Source: Parvularculaceae bacterium (lineage in GTDB: Bacteria > Pseudomonadota > Alphaproteobacteria > Caulobacterales > Parvularculaceae). From it: DNA of 64,000 nucleotides. Of the stretch, positions 9,928 to 18,295 are shown piece after piece (position 1 is the stretch's first letter; every line of letters begins with the position of its first letter). The stretch covers positions 1 to 64,000 of the forward strand of contig JANQMJ010000008.1 in the NCBI GenBank assembly GCA_028280115.1, given 5' to 3'. The notes under the pieces are model-generated. The model did not search any database and was not told where the DNA came from. It saw nothing but the letters and a program-made list of their open reading frames with translations. The position numbers and the translations under genes were made by a program.

Positions 9928-11508
9928 TTAAAACGCCAGGGCCTTGGCCTGCCGGACATGCGGCAGGGCGCTGACTTTTTCGAGCACCGCCCGGGGCATC
10001 GGATCGTCGATCGCAACAAGGGCGATGGCGCTTTCGCCAGGCGCGGAGCGGCCGAGATTGAAGGTGGCGATGTTGACTTGCGCATCGCCTAGGGTCGCGC
10101 CCAGCGCGCCGATGAAGCCGGGCTTGTCCTCGTTGATGGTGAACACCATGTTCGGGGCGAAGCTAGCTTCCATCTCAACGCCGTTCACTTCGACAATCCG
10201 CGGGGCCGCGCCGAAGACCGTGCCGGACACCGTGCGCTCCTGCTTTTCGGTGACAATGCGTAGACGGACGATGCTGTCGAAGCTTTCCGCGTCGTCGCGG
10301 CTGGTTTCTGCAACAGACACGCCGCGCTCCCTGGCGACCGTCGTCGCATTGACGACATTGACCCCCTCAAGCATGGGCTTGAGGACCCCGGCGACGGCCG
10401 CGGCGGTCAGCGGTCTGGTGTTCAGGGACGCAACCTCGCCTTCATAGACCACATCGATTTCCTTAATCCCCGTCTCGGTAAGCTGGCCAGCGAAGAGCCC
10501 GAGCTTTTCGGCGAGCGCGATAAAGGGTTTAAGGCGCGGCGCTTCTTCGGCGGTGATCGACGGCATGTTGATGGCGTTCGACACCGCGCCGCGGGTCAAA
10601 TAATCCGCCATCTGCTCGGCGATCTGGATGGCGACGTTTTCCTGCGCCTCCCGCGTCGACGCCCCGAGATGGGGCGTGGCGACGACGCGCGGATGGCCGA
10701 AAAGCGGGTTTTCCGTCGCCGGCTCGACGGCGAACACGTCGATAGCGGCGCCGGCGATGCGACCTTCATCGAGCGCTTCCTTAAGCGCGGCCTCGTCGAT
10801 CAGGCCGCCGCGCGCGCAGTTGACGACGATCGCGCCGGTCTTGAGCCGGGCGAGATTTTCGCGGCTCAAAATATTGCGGGTCTGATCGGTGAGCGGCGTA
10901 TGCAAGGTGACGATATCGGCGCGATCAAGCAGCGCGTCGAGCGAGACCTTTTCAACGCCCAGTTCGACGGCGCGTTCTTCCGTCAGGAAAGGGTCATAGG
11001 CGATCACCCGCATTTTCAGACCGACAGCGCGGTCGGCGACGATCGATCCGATATTGCCGCAGCCGACGACGCCCAAGGTCTTGCCGTAGACTTCGGTGCC
11101 CATGAAGGCTGACTTTTCCCATTTGCCCACATGGGTCGACTGGTTCGCCTGGGGGATCTGACGGGCGACGGCGAACATCATGGCGACGGCGTGCTCGGCC
11201 GTGGTGATGGCGTTGCCATAGGGCGTGTTCATGACGACGACGCCCGCCGCGGTCGCCGCCTTGATGTCGATATTGTCAACGCCGATGCCCGCCCGGCCGA
11301 TGACCTTGAGGTTTTTGCCGGCCTTGATCAGCGGCGCGGTCGCCTTGGTCGCCGAGCGCACGGCGAGCCCGTCATAGGCGCCGATGACGCTTAAAAGTTT
11401 TTCCTTGTCCTTGCCGAGCGCCGGCTCGAAATCGACGTCGACGCCCCGGTCCCTGAAGACCTGCGCAGCGGTTTCGCTAAGAGAATCGGAGATGAGCACT
11501 TTGGGCAT
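9928..11508 (-). CDS. serA: D-3-phosphoglycerate dehydrogenase SerA
   Basis: Oxidises 3-phosphoglycerate to 3-phosphohydroxypyruvate, the first step of serine synthesis. From the ATG at 11508 the protein is 526 aa, the long type: substrate domain, NAD domain with GCGNIGSIVADRAVGLKM, the catalytic Arg/Glu/His set (NCARGGLIDEAAL, ATPHLGAST), an intervening domain, and a C-terminal ACT domain (about 455-526, FTINEDKPGFIGALG) for likely serine feedback. An in-frame extension upstream to 11577 is encoded by low-complexity repeat DNA and is rejected. serC lies immediately upstream on the same strand. Confidence 0.97.
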   Translation of the reverse strand: MPKVLISDSLSETAAQVFRDRGVDVDFEPALGKDKEKLLSVIGAYDGLAVRSATKATAPLIKAGKNLKVIGRAGIGVDNIDIKAATAAGVVVMNTPYGNAITTAEHAVAMMFAVARQIPQANQSTHVGKWEKSAFMGTEVYGKTLGVVGCGNIGSIVADRAVGLKMRVIAYDPFLTEERAVELGVEKVSLDALLDRADIVTLHTPLTDQTRNILSRENLARLKTGAIVVNCARGGLIDEAALKEALDEGRIAGAAIDVFAVEPATENPLFGHPRVVATPHLGASTREAQENVAIQIAEQMADYLTRGAVSNAINMPSITAEEAPRLKPFIALAEKLGLFAGQLTETGIKEIDVVYEGEVASLNTRPLTAAAVAGVLKPMLEGVNVVNATTVARERGVSVAETSRDDAESFDSIVRLRIVTEKQERTVSGTVFGAAPRIVEVNGVEMEASFAPNMVFTINEDKPGFIGALGATLGDAQVNIATFNLGRSAPGESAIALVAIDDPMPRAVLEKVSALPHVRQAKALAF

Positions 11509-11522
11509 GATATGTTCCGTAT

Positions 11523-11613
11523 AGTGAGTGGTGGAGAGTGGAGAGTGAGTGGTGAATAGTGAATGGTGAATGGGCAATCCCTATTCACCATTCACCTCTC
11601 ACCATTAACCTCA
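11523..11613. repeat. GGTGAAT/AGTGGTG low-complexity fold-back between serC and serA
   Basis: Short units of the form AGTGAGTGG, GGAGAGT, GGTGAATAGT and GAATGGTGAAT are repeated, then mirrored as CTATTCACCATTCACCTCTC. The centre (GGGCAATCCC) can form a hairpin with about 16-bp arms. The last codons of serC (Val-Asn-Gly-Glu-Arg and the stop) lie inside the repeat. Confidence 0.8.
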
Positions 11614-12746
11614 TGAAAGGCCCAGTCGAGCCACGGGCCGAGCGCATCGATATCGTCGCGCTCGACCGTCGCGCCGCACCAGATGCGCAGGCCCGGCGGG
11701 GCGTCGCGATAACCGCCGATGTCGAACGCCGCGCTTTCCGCTTCCAGAAGCGCCTCCATGCGTTTGACGAACGCGCGTTGATCGGATTCGGGAAGCGCGG
11801 CGAACACCGGGTCGACGATTTTCAGACAGACCGACGTATTCGACCGGATCGCCGGATCGGCGCAAAGAAAATCGATCCACGGCGCGCCTGCGACCCATTC
11901 GCTCAAGGCCTGGAAATTCTCGTTCGCACGCTGATGAAGCGCTTCAAGACCGCCAAGGCCCGCCGCCCATTTCAGCGCGCCGAGATAATCCTCAACGCAC
12001 AGCATGGACGGCGTGTTGATGGTCGCGCCATCGAAAATCCCCTCGATCAGCTTGCCGGCCTTGGTCAGGCGGAAAATTTTCGGCAACGGCCGCGGCGGCG
12101 TATAGGTTTCAAGCCGTTCGACGGCGCGGGGCCCGAGGATCAAGACGCCATGGGCCGCCTCGCCGCCGAGCACTTTCTGCCAGGAATAGGTGACGACATC
12201 GAGCTTGGCCCAATCAAGCGGCTGGGCGAAGATCGCCGAGGTGGCGTCGCAGATGACGACGCCCTCGCGCTTGTCGCTAATCCAGTCGGCGTTCGGAACC
12301 TTGACGCCCGAGGTCGTGCCGTTCCAGGCGAAGACGACATCATGGGTCGGATCGACGGCGCCAAGATCGGCGATTTCGCCATAGGGCGCCTCGTATATGC
12401 GCGCATCGAGCTTTAGCTGCTTGACCGCATCGGCGACCCAGCCCTTGCCAAAGCTTTCCCAGGCGAGCATGTCCACGGGCCGCGCGCCCAGCATGGTCCA
12501 CATCGCCATTTCCACCGCGCCCGTATCGGACGCCGGGACGACACCGATACGGTAATCATCGGGCAGGGATAACAGCGCGCGCGTGCGATCGATCGCGTCT
12601 TTCAGACGCGCCTTGCCGATTTTCGACCGATGGGACCGGCCGAGAACCGCAGCGCTCAAACTTTCCGGAGACCAGCCGGGCCGCTTGGCGCAGGGCCCGG
12701 AAGAAAAATACGGGCGCGCCGGGCGCGCCGCGGGTTTTGCCGTCAT
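11592..12746 (-). CDS. serC: phosphoserine aminotransferase SerC (alphaproteobacterial type)
   Basis: PLP enzyme converting 3-phosphohydroxypyruvate and glutamate to phosphoserine. The 384-aa protein shows the family start [32 protein letters not shown], the PLP-lysine region [17 protein letters not shown] (Lys about residue 190) and a C-terminal [10 protein letters not shown]. The second of two overlapping ATGs (12746) is in frame; GGGAG sits 9 bases upstream, inside a hairpin of the leader RNA. The C-terminal residues run into intergenic repeat DNA. serA follows about 80 bases downstream, so the two are likely one transcript. Confidence 0.97.
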   Translation of the reverse strand: MTAKPAARPARPYFSSGPCAKRPGWSPESLSAAVLGRSHRSKIGKARLKDAIDRTRALLSLPDDYRIGVVPASDTGAVEMAMWTMLGARPVDMLAWESFGKGWVADAVKQLKLDARIYEAPYGEIADLGAVDPTHDVVFAWNGTTSGVKVPNADWISDKREGVVICDATSAIFAQPLDWAKLDVVTYSWQKVLGGEAAHGVLILGPRAVERLETYTPPRPLPKIFRLTKAGKLIEGIFDGATINTPSMLCVEDYLGALKWAAGLGGLEALHQRANENFQALSEWVAGAPWIDFLCADPAIRSNTSVCLKIVDPVFAALPESDQRAFVKRMEALLEAESAAFDIGGYRDAPPGLRIWCGATVERDDIDALGPWLDWAFHEVNGER

Positions 12747-12747
12747 T

Positions 12748-12838
12748 CATGAACTCCCATCCTCGCAGATGGGTCGCGCCTCGTTGGGAAGGCGTGGCCC
12801 GCATCAAGCCTTGCCGTGCGGCGCCCTTCCCGTCAACG
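12748..12838 (-). promoter_or_regulatory. serC leader RNA (alphaproteobacterial serC motif type)
   Basis: On the minus strand, TCGTT-GAC-GGGAAGGGCG pairs with CGCCTTCCC-AACGA to form a long stem. A second hairpin, CCCATC-TGCGAG-GATGGGAG, traps the GGGAG ribosome-binding site of serC just before the ATG. Two hairpins with the second sequestering the site, directly before serC in an alphaproteobacterium, match the described serC RNA motif. The ligand is not known from the sequence. Confidence 0.75.
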
Positions 12839-12878
12839 AAAATTTTGCATTGCAGCGAGAAGTTTTTCTAACATACGC

Positions 12879-13766
12879 TCAAACCGTAATCCGGCCTTCC
12901 TGCATGCGCACGGCGTTTCCGCCGATGCGCACGGATTTGACCGCGCCGCCCGCCGTTTCAACGGTTGCGATAATGCGGCTTGGCCGGCCCATTTCCACGC
13001 CCTGTTCGACGACCCAGCGATGGGTTCCGTCGGCGAGATTTTCGCTCAGCGCAATCTGGCCGGGCAGCGCCGCGGCGGCGGACCCGGTGGCGGGATCTTC
13101 GCTGACGCCGGCGCCCGGGGCGAACATGCGCACATGATAGTCCGCATCCACCGCATCGCCGCCGCGCGCGTAAAGATAAACCCCGACAATCTGATCAAGG
13201 CCGAGCGCCTCGAACGCGGCGCTGTTGAGATGCGCCTTGCGCACGGTTTCAAGGTCTCCATGGGCGCAGATGTAATCGACCCCGGCGCCGATGCAGCGCG
13301 GCCGATGAGCGTCGCGGTCAAGGGCGCCGCCGGCCAGGGACAGCGCGGCCTCAATCGCTTCCGGCGTCGGCGCCGGACCGGTTTCCCGCGGCAGGTTGGG
13401 GTTTTGAAACTCCCCATAGGCGGCGGCGTCGCCAAAATTGACATTGACCGGAAAAAGGCCGGCGTTGAGTTCCAGCGTCAATTCGCCGTCAAACCCGCGC
13501 GCTTTTGCAATAGCGATGGCGGTTCCGACGGTAGGATGGCCCGCATAGGGCATTTCATAGCTGGGCGTGAAAATCCGCACCCGTGCGGTGTGGGCGCCAT
13601 CTTCCGGGGGCAAGACGAAAGACGTCTCGGAAAGATTAAACTCCCGAGCGATCGCCTGCATTTCTTCGCCGTCAAGGCCGCGCGCATCCATCACCACCGC
13701 CAGCGGATTGCCGGCAAATTTGCGGTCGGTGAAGACATCCCAGGTTTCAAACGCCAATTCGGGCAT
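12879..13766 (-). CDS. PhzF-family epimerase/isomerase-like protein
   Basis: 295 aa from the ATG at 13766 (GGAGAAAGCG upstream); the longer open frame to 13955 crosses the end of the neighbouring gene and is rejected. PhzF fold with family motifs: the N-terminal [17 protein letters not shown], the catalytic-Glu region [12 protein letters not shown] (Glu about 45), [11 protein letters not shown] (about 70-80), and C-terminal [21 protein letters not shown]. These enzymes catalyse proton shifts or isomerisation on small cyclic or amino-acid-like substrates; the substrate here is unknown. No phenazine genes are nearby. Confidence 0.9.
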   Translation of the reverse strand: MPELAFETWDVFTDRKFAGNPLAVVMDARGLDGEEMQAIAREFNLSETSFVLPPEDGAHTARVRIFTPSYEMPYAGHPTVGTAIAIAKARGFDGELTLELNAGLFPVNVNFGDAAAYGEFQNPNLPRETGPAPTPEAIEAALSLAGGALDRDAHRPRCIGAGVDYICAHGDLETVRKAHLNSAAFEALGLDQIVGVYLYARGGDAVDADYHVRMFAPGAGVSEDPATGSAAAALPGQIALSENLADGTHRWVVEQGVEMGRPSRIIATVETAGGAVKSVRIGGNAVRMQEGRITV

Positions 13767-13830
13767 CGCTTTCTCCGTTTTCCTTGCACCATGTGGGGAT
13801 CGTGGCTGACATCGCACGCGGGCATAACCG

Positions 13831-15705
13831 TCAGTCCCTCGCTTGGAACTGCCGCCTGGCCGCGAGACCGAAAAGAAACAAAAGAATAAGCCCTGCGAAA
13901 GACTGGAGCGTCGCAACGAACCTGATGGCGACCCCGCGCCAGGTGTCCGGGTCATTCAGTATTTGAGCGGTAAACGTCCCCTCTATAAGATCTTGCGGCG
14001 CCCAGACACTGAACGGTCGGACGATATTCTGCCCTGAGAAATTTAAGGCTCCAACAAAATCAAAGTTGCTGTCCGCCCAAAGCGCGAAAACACCAGCGCC
14101 AGCAACCCAAAGGCCGATAAGCGTCAGGATCGGCCGCATCATGGAGCCGCCAAAATCGCTGAACCACTGGTACAGGAAAGATGCCGCCCAGATTGCGCCG
14201 CGCATGCTGTTGCGGCGACGGCGGCGCGCGATGAGCTCCATACGGAAAAACCTTTGTGCACGAGCAACGTCGCCCGCGTTCTCCGCGCCCTTCCGGAGCG
14301 CCCTGAGCCCGCCTTCTAGTTCGCGAAGTCGATCGCTGCGAAATGTCTCGAAATAATTCTTGTCCGGCTTGGGCTTTGCTTCGCCGCGCGATGCGTCATC
14401 GCTGGCGGTTTGCAAGTCGGTTTTTTTAGCGAACCTCGTGACCAACCTCGACACTTGCAAAGGCAACTTCAGCTTATTCCGACTAGCGTTCCGGCCTCCT
14501 GACCCGGCCGCGTATCTACGTTGAAGCGGCAACGGCCGCCAAAGCAATTCGTCCTCACTGCGAGCGTCCGAGGCGGCCACTTGCAAGTCCAGAAGCCACT
14601 TGCGAATGGCTTGATCCTTGTCGCACGCCCGCGCAATCGCCCGGTTAAAGGCTCGATCCTCAAAGACAACAGCGTCGGGCAGGATCACGTCGCGGATAAT
14701 ACTCGCCCCATTGAAGATTGAAAAATAGAAGAAATTCTTGTCGCGGATAACAACGTTACCCTGCAATTCCGCATTGAAGAAGTTTTGATTCGTATAGTGA
14801 ACGTCGCGTGGCCATGAAATATTCACGAATTGCAGCAGACCTCTAATCTCAGCAGATTCAAAAGAGGGCCGTCGCTCAAATCTAACATCCGAAAAGGTGC
14901 ACTCAGCAAGCGCCTTGAAGGATTGGAAAAAGGCGGACGTGAAAAAGTCAATCTTGGCAAAGTAAGCGCTGCGCTCATGCGTCGCTGAATAAAACGTCAC
15001 CGGCCCGAAAAATTTGGTCGAAATGATGTTAGAAAATTCCCGCACATAGCTTTGCCAAAAACCGAAAGGACCGAGGAATGCGGCGTTCCCACACCAGAAC
15101 TCTGTCATTTTCACCGATCTGATGGCAACGGCACCGCTCGAAATAGTGTCTACCAAGGATATTCTCTCAGCCTCGAGATCGCTGATTTCAAACTTGTTTA
15201 TAACGCATCGTGATAATCGTATTGTACCCAACCGCGCCTGTTCCGCCCGAATGCCCGGCAGAACGGCGTGATCGGCTCTAATCATATAATCCGTTGCTGA
15301 GTATTCGTCGTCGCCCAGGAATCTGATCGTCGCCATTCCTGGCGCGATCATCACGCCGGAGAGGTCGATGTCCTGTCCGTCCTTCGTTGCAACGTCGGCT
15401 CTGGCATTGAACGCCGATCGGATCCGATCCCAGTCCTCTTCGGGCCAGTTCTCCTTGCCTGTTTGACTGCCGTCTTCGTTCAGGAGCGGAAAATGAACGA
15501 GTGTATAAAGCTTTCCGTCATCCGCTTTGCGTAGATCGTCCGCTAGGTCGCCCCAATAGTCCTGCAGGGTCCGTTCCTCATCATCGTATCCCTTGAGCGC
15601 CAAGCCTTCCCAACTGTAGTCGGCATTGCGCCAGAGCTTTTGAATCTCGTCGAATCGCCTGTCCGCCTCGCGCATGGCTTCCGTGCGTAACGCTTCTATG
15701 TCCAT
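13831..15705 (-). CDS. pentapeptide-like repeat membrane protein with channel-like C-terminus
   Basis: The ATG at 15705 with GGTGGGGGCTGGA upstream gives 624 aa. The open frame continues upstream to 16146, but that part overlaps thiD and is rejected. Residues about 1-90 are charged. A middle section (about 130-350) has Phe/Ala-rich repeats every five residues or so (FFGPVTFYSATHERSAYFAK, FFTSAFFQSFKALAECTFSD), suggesting a right-handed beta-helix of pentapeptide type. A basic linker follows. The C-terminus has hydrophobic helices (MRPILTLIGLWVAGAGVFAL; FVATLQSFAGLILLFLFGLA) ending ARRQFQARD, similar to the pore/C-end of small two-helix channels. Codon use is less GC-rich than neighbours. Sits as a single insert between phzF and thiD; function unknown. 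Confidence 0.75.
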   Translation of the reverse strand: MDIEALRTEAMREADRRFDEIQKLWRNADYSWEGLALKGYDDEERTLQDYWGDLADDLRKADDGKLYTLVHFPLLNEDGSQTGKENWPEEDWDRIRSAFNARADVATKDGQDIDLSGVMIAPGMATIRFLGDDEYSATDYMIRADHAVLPGIRAEQARLGTIRLSRCVINKFEISDLEAERISLVDTISSGAVAIRSVKMTEFWCGNAAFLGPFGFWQSYVREFSNIISTKFFGPVTFYSATHERSAYFAKIDFFTSAFFQSFKALAECTFSDVRFERRPSFESAEIRGLLQFVNISWPRDVHYTNQNFFNAELQGNVVIRDKNFFYFSIFNGASIIRDVILPDAVVFEDRAFNRAIARACDKDQAIRKWLLDLQVAASDARSEDELLWRPLPLQRRYAAGSGGRNASRNKLKLPLQVSRLVTRFAKKTDLQTASDDASRGEAKPKPDKNYFETFRSDRLRELEGGLRALRKGAENAGDVARAQRFFRMELIARRRRRNSMRGAIWAASFLYQWFSDFGGSMMRPILTLIGLWVAGAGVFALWADSNFDFVGALNFSGQNIVRPFSVWAPQDLIEGTFTAQILNDPDTWRGVAIRFVATLQSFAGLILLFLFGLAARRQFQARD

Positions 15706-15792
15706 TCCAGCCCCCACCCGGCTTGTCCGGCATTTCGTTCTTGCAAGTAAGAATTGCCCCACATACTCGCAATTTTCGGATTTTAGCGCGAT

Positions 15793-15837
15793 ATTATACG
15801 GAAGCAATTCAGCGAATTTGTTGACCGAATGGTCAAC
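15793..15837 (-). promoter_or_regulatory. candidate promoter and operator palindrome of the membrane protein
   Basis: A perfect TATAAT -10 box lies at 15793-15798 on the minus strand, about 88 bases before the ATG. Upstream of it, GTTGACC-GAAT-GGTCAAC (15820-15837) is a perfect 7-bp-arm inverted repeat that could bind a dimeric regulator. The -35 box is not clear (TCAACA at a long 20-base spacing), consistent with activator or repressor dependence. No matching regulator is adjacent. Confidence 0.4.
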
Positions 15838-15883
15838 GCCGCCGCGCCTATCGACGACAGTCACTCCTGTTTCCGACGCAGCG

Positions 15884-16681
15884 TCAGCCTTCTCCCAACG
15901 GATGACCGTGATTGAGCGGGCCCGCGCCGGCGCCGTAGCCCGGTGCGGTCTTGATGGCGCGGTGGGTATAGTCGATGGCGCGCTTGACCGCCGCCTGGAG
16001 CGCCAGCCCCTGGGCCAGGCCGGTCGCTGCGGCGGAGGCGAGCGTGCAGCCGGTGCCATGGGTCGACGTCGTTTCAATACGAGGATGGGAGAACACCCGC
16101 GTACCGTCGGCCGTGGCGAGCACGTCCTTGACCGTATCGCCGGCAAGATGGCCGCCCTTGACCAGCGCCGCCCCGGCGCCGGCGACGATGAGCTTTTCCC
16201 CGGCGGCGATCATCGCGTCTTCATCGGCGACGTTAAGGCCGGTCAGCGCTTCGGCTTCCGGCGCATTCGGCGTGACGAGGGATGTCAGGGGGACGAGCCG
16301 TTTCATGATGACGCCGGCAAGACCGTCGGCCGCCAGCGCATCGCCGCTGGTCGCCGCCAGCACCGGATCGAGCACCACGGGAATGTCAGCGGCGTATTTT
16401 GTCAGCATGGCGGCGATGCGTTCGGCGACAGCGACATCGCCGATCATGCCGATCTTGATCGCATCGGCGCCGATATCCGTCATCACCGCCTCGACCTGCG
16501 CCTCAACGATGTAAGGGGAAACCCCATGCACGGCGGAAACGCCCTTGGTGTTCTGCACCGTGAGCGCGGTGATCGCCGCCGCGGCGTAACCGCCAAGCGC
16601 CGTGACGGTCTTGATATCCGCCTGAACGCCGGCGCCGCCCGATGGGTCCGATCCGGCGATAATGAGGACGCGGCCCTTCAT
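15884..16681 (-). CDS. thiD: HMP/HMP-phosphate kinase ThiD
   Basis: Phosphorylates HMP and HMP-phosphate to HMP-pyrophosphate in thiamine synthesis. The 265-aa ribokinase-fold protein has MKGRVLIIAGSDPSGGAGVQ at the N-terminus (substrate loop), GGYAAAAITALTVQNT, DPVLAATSGDAL, and the C-terminal anion-hole motif STHGTGCTLASAAATG with the catalytic Asp/Cys region (about residues 210-225). Full length. Unlike thiC it shows no TPP aptamer upstream. The gene is flanked by the membrane-protein insert and a divergent small membrane protein. Confidence 0.96.
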   Translation of the reverse strand: MKGRVLIIAGSDPSGGAGVQADIKTVTALGGYAAAAITALTVQNTKGVSAVHGVSPYIVEAQVEAVMTDIGADAIKIGMIGDVAVAERIAAMLTKYAADIPVVLDPVLAATSGDALAADGLAGVIMKRLVPLTSLVTPNAPEAEALTGLNVADEDAMIAAGEKLIVAGAGAALVKGGHLAGDTVKDVLATADGTRVFSHPRIETTSTHGTGCTLASAAATGLAQGLALQAAVKRAIDYTHRAIKTAPGYGAGAGPLNHGHPLGEG

Positions 16682-16806
16682 GTCCTGCTCAATCCTTTAG
16701 CGCGCCGGGCAAATACCCGACATCCGCCCCGATGTTTTCAAACAAGCGCCCAGATTGCGCAATAGGCCGGCGCCCGTCGACCAGCAACATGAAGGGAGCG
16801 CGCGAC

Positions 16807-16995
16807 ATGGCGGCGGAAAAACTCATTTGGACCGGTCTTGTCTGTTGCCTTGCGGGACTTACCATACAGGTGTTTCCCAATGCGGCGTTTCGCATGGGCG
16901 TCGATGTGGGGGCGTCCTGGTTCGTGTTCGGCTTCGGCGTCTTTTTGCTGCTGATCTCAACGCTGATCAGCCTTGCCGGCGGCAAGCGCCGTTAG
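16807..16995 (+). CDS. small two-helix membrane protein, 62 aa
   Basis: Start at 16807 chosen because AAGGGAG lies 6 bases upstream; in-frame ATGs at 16789 and 16732 lack this. Two hydrophobic helices, LIWTGLVCCLAGLTIQVFP (about residues 5-23) and WFVFGFGVFLLLISTLISLA (about 37-56), separated by a short loop, with a basic GGKRR end that would stay cytoplasmic. No family is recognised. The stop is 3 bases from the end of the convergent regulator gene. Confidence 0.65.
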   Translation: MAAEKLIWTGLVCCLAGLTIQVFPNAAFRMGVDVGASWFVFGFGVFLLLISTLISLAGGKRR

Positions 16996-16998
16996 CCG

Positions 16999-17475
16999 CT
17001 AGCTGGCCATGCGGAACTGCGTCTCGCCGATGGAAACCGGAGCGCCCTCTTCGCTGACCAGTCCGATGCGGCAGGCGGCGCCGGTCTTGCGCTCGACAAT
17101 CTGCGCCGCCGGCGCGCCCTGGGGCATTTGTTTGACGCCCCATTGCATCAGCGCAAGCATCGCCAGGGCGAGATCGACGCCTTTCGAGGTCAGCACATAT
17201 TGATGGCGCGTGCGCTGTCCCGGCTCCTGATAGGGCCGCTTCTTGAGGACGCCGCCGTCGCAGAGTTTTTTCAAACGCCCGGAAAGCACCGTGCGCGGAA
17301 TGTTAAGGTCGGCCTGCATGGCGTCGAAACGCGTTACGCCGTAAAGCGCCTCGCGGATGATCAGGAGCGACCACCGATCGCCGATGAGATCCGCCGCGCA
17401 CGCAATGCCGCAGGCGTCGAGCGGCGGCGCCTTTCGATCAGATTCCTGCGGGTGGGCGTCGTCTGCATAGGCCAT
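16999..17475 (-). CDS. HxlR-family winged-helix transcriptional regulator
   Basis: 158 aa. The HxlR signature is clear: CGIACAADLIGDRWSLLIIR (about 22-41), LYGVTRFDAMQADL, IPRTVLSGRLKKL as recognition helix, and the wing VLKKRPYQEPGQRTRHQY. The C-terminal 45 residues (APAAQIVERKTGAACRIGLV) are a small extra beta domain seen in longer HxlR proteins. It probably acts as a dimer, sensing a small molecule or redox state. No obvious target: neighbours are a small membrane protein and, divergently, the YDR-repeat secreted protein. Confidence 0.9.
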   Translation of the reverse strand: MAYADDAHPQESDRKAPPLDACGIACAADLIGDRWSLLIIREALYGVTRFDAMQADLNIPRTVLSGRLKKLCDGGVLKKRPYQEPGQRTRHQYVLTSKGVDLALAMLALMQWGVKQMPQGAPAAQIVERKTGAACRIGLVSEEGAPVSIGETQFRMAS

Positions 17476-17672
17476 GATCGCCCGGCTACGCTGATTTGGC
17501 CCGGATTCGCAATCTGGATTCGCAAATTGGATTTAAGGCCGCGCCTCACGCATTTGTGTCGCGGCGTGCGAATATGACCGCTTTTGGGCGCGAAACGGCG
17601 CCATTCTCGCCGCATTCGCCGTCTAGCTTCGCAACCATGGAAATCCGGCTGGGGCAAGCACGGAGATCTATC

Positions 17673-18236
17673 ATGCAAAGTTTGTGGAGATACCTCGTCG
17701 CCGGGACCGTCGGACTGACGGCCCTTGGCGCGAGCGCGGCTTTCGCCGACAGCCGCCCGGACTATTGTGACGACGATCACGATCATCGCAGCCATGCGGC
17801 GGACTATTACGATTACCACCCGGCCGACAAATATTTCCGCGCCGGCCCGTATCGTCGCGACGGCGCGAGCGTTTCGATCCGTGTCGGCGATGGGCGCTAT
17901 GATCGCTATGACCGTCATGATCGATATGGCCGTTATGACCGCCATGATCGTTATGACCGTTACGATCGGTATGATCGGTATGATCGGTATGATCGCGGCC
18001 GGCGCCATGGCTATCGCGGCCGCAGCGGGCGGGTGGTCAATCGCGAAATCTACCCCACCCGCTATCGCGCGCGGATCGTGCTGACCGAGGAACTCGTGCA
18101 CACGCGCCGCGGCCCGCGCCTGCTATGCACGGTCCAGGCGCGCGGACCCGAGGCGCGATATGTTTCCGACCGGCGCCTTCATCGGATTGCGCATCGCGAT
18201 TGCTCGCACCGGGCGCGGGTGCGCGTCTACACCTGA
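17673..18236 (+). CDS. secreted protein with Tyr-Asp-Arg tandem repeats
   Basis: Start at 17673 behind GGAGATCTATC gives a signal peptide MQSLWRYLVAGTVGLTALGA cleaved near AFADS (187 aa total). The mature part begins with an Asp/His-rich patch (YCDDDHDHRSHAADYYDYH), then about twelve triplets of the form YDR/HDR/YGR (residues about 72-107), GRRHGYRGRSG, and a C-terminal globular-looking region containing two Cys. The repeat DNA is nearly identical unit to unit (TATGATCGG), so the array is recent and prone to length change. Periplasmic; metal or polyanion binding is possible but unproven. A rho-independent terminator follows. Confidence 0.8.
   Translation: MQSLWRYLVAGTVGLTALGASAAFADSRPDYCDDDHDHRSHAADYYDYHPADKYFRAGPYRRDGASVSIRVGDGRYDRYDRHDRYGRYDRHDRYDRYDRYDRYDRYDRGRRHGYRGRSGRVVNREIYPTRYRARIVLTEELVHTRRGPRLLCTVQARGPEARYVSDRRLHRIAHRDCSHRARVRVYT
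17890..17998 (+). repeat. 9-bp tandem coding repeat (Tyr-Asp-Arg)
   Basis: Successive 9-base units close to TATGATCGG or TATGACCGT with occasional CATGATCG variants, in frame, giving the YDR/HDR array of the secreted protein. The last units are identical, pointing to recent slippage expansion. Confidence 0.85.
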
Positions 18237-18259
18237 CACATTGAGAGACCCCGAGCAGG

Positions 18260-18295
18260 CCCGTCGGCGCTGCGTATCTCGCCGGCGGGTTTTTT
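18260..18295 (+). terminator. rho-independent terminator after the YDR-repeat gene
   Basis: CCCGTCGGCG (18260-18269) pairs with CGCCGGCGGG (18280-18289) with one G-U pair and a 10-base loop, followed by TTTTTT. It overlaps the last codon of the convergent glmM gene. Confidence 0.85.

Noticed and set aside
11509..11577. N-terminal extension of SerA (His/Ser/Thr-rich)
   Set aside because: Encoded by low-complexity intergenic repeat; the conserved protein starts at MPKVLISDS.
15706..16146. N-terminal extension of the pentapeptide-like protein
   Set aside because: It overlaps the end of thiD on the same strand in another frame, is Arg/Pro-rich, and the ATG at 15705 has a good ribosome-binding site.
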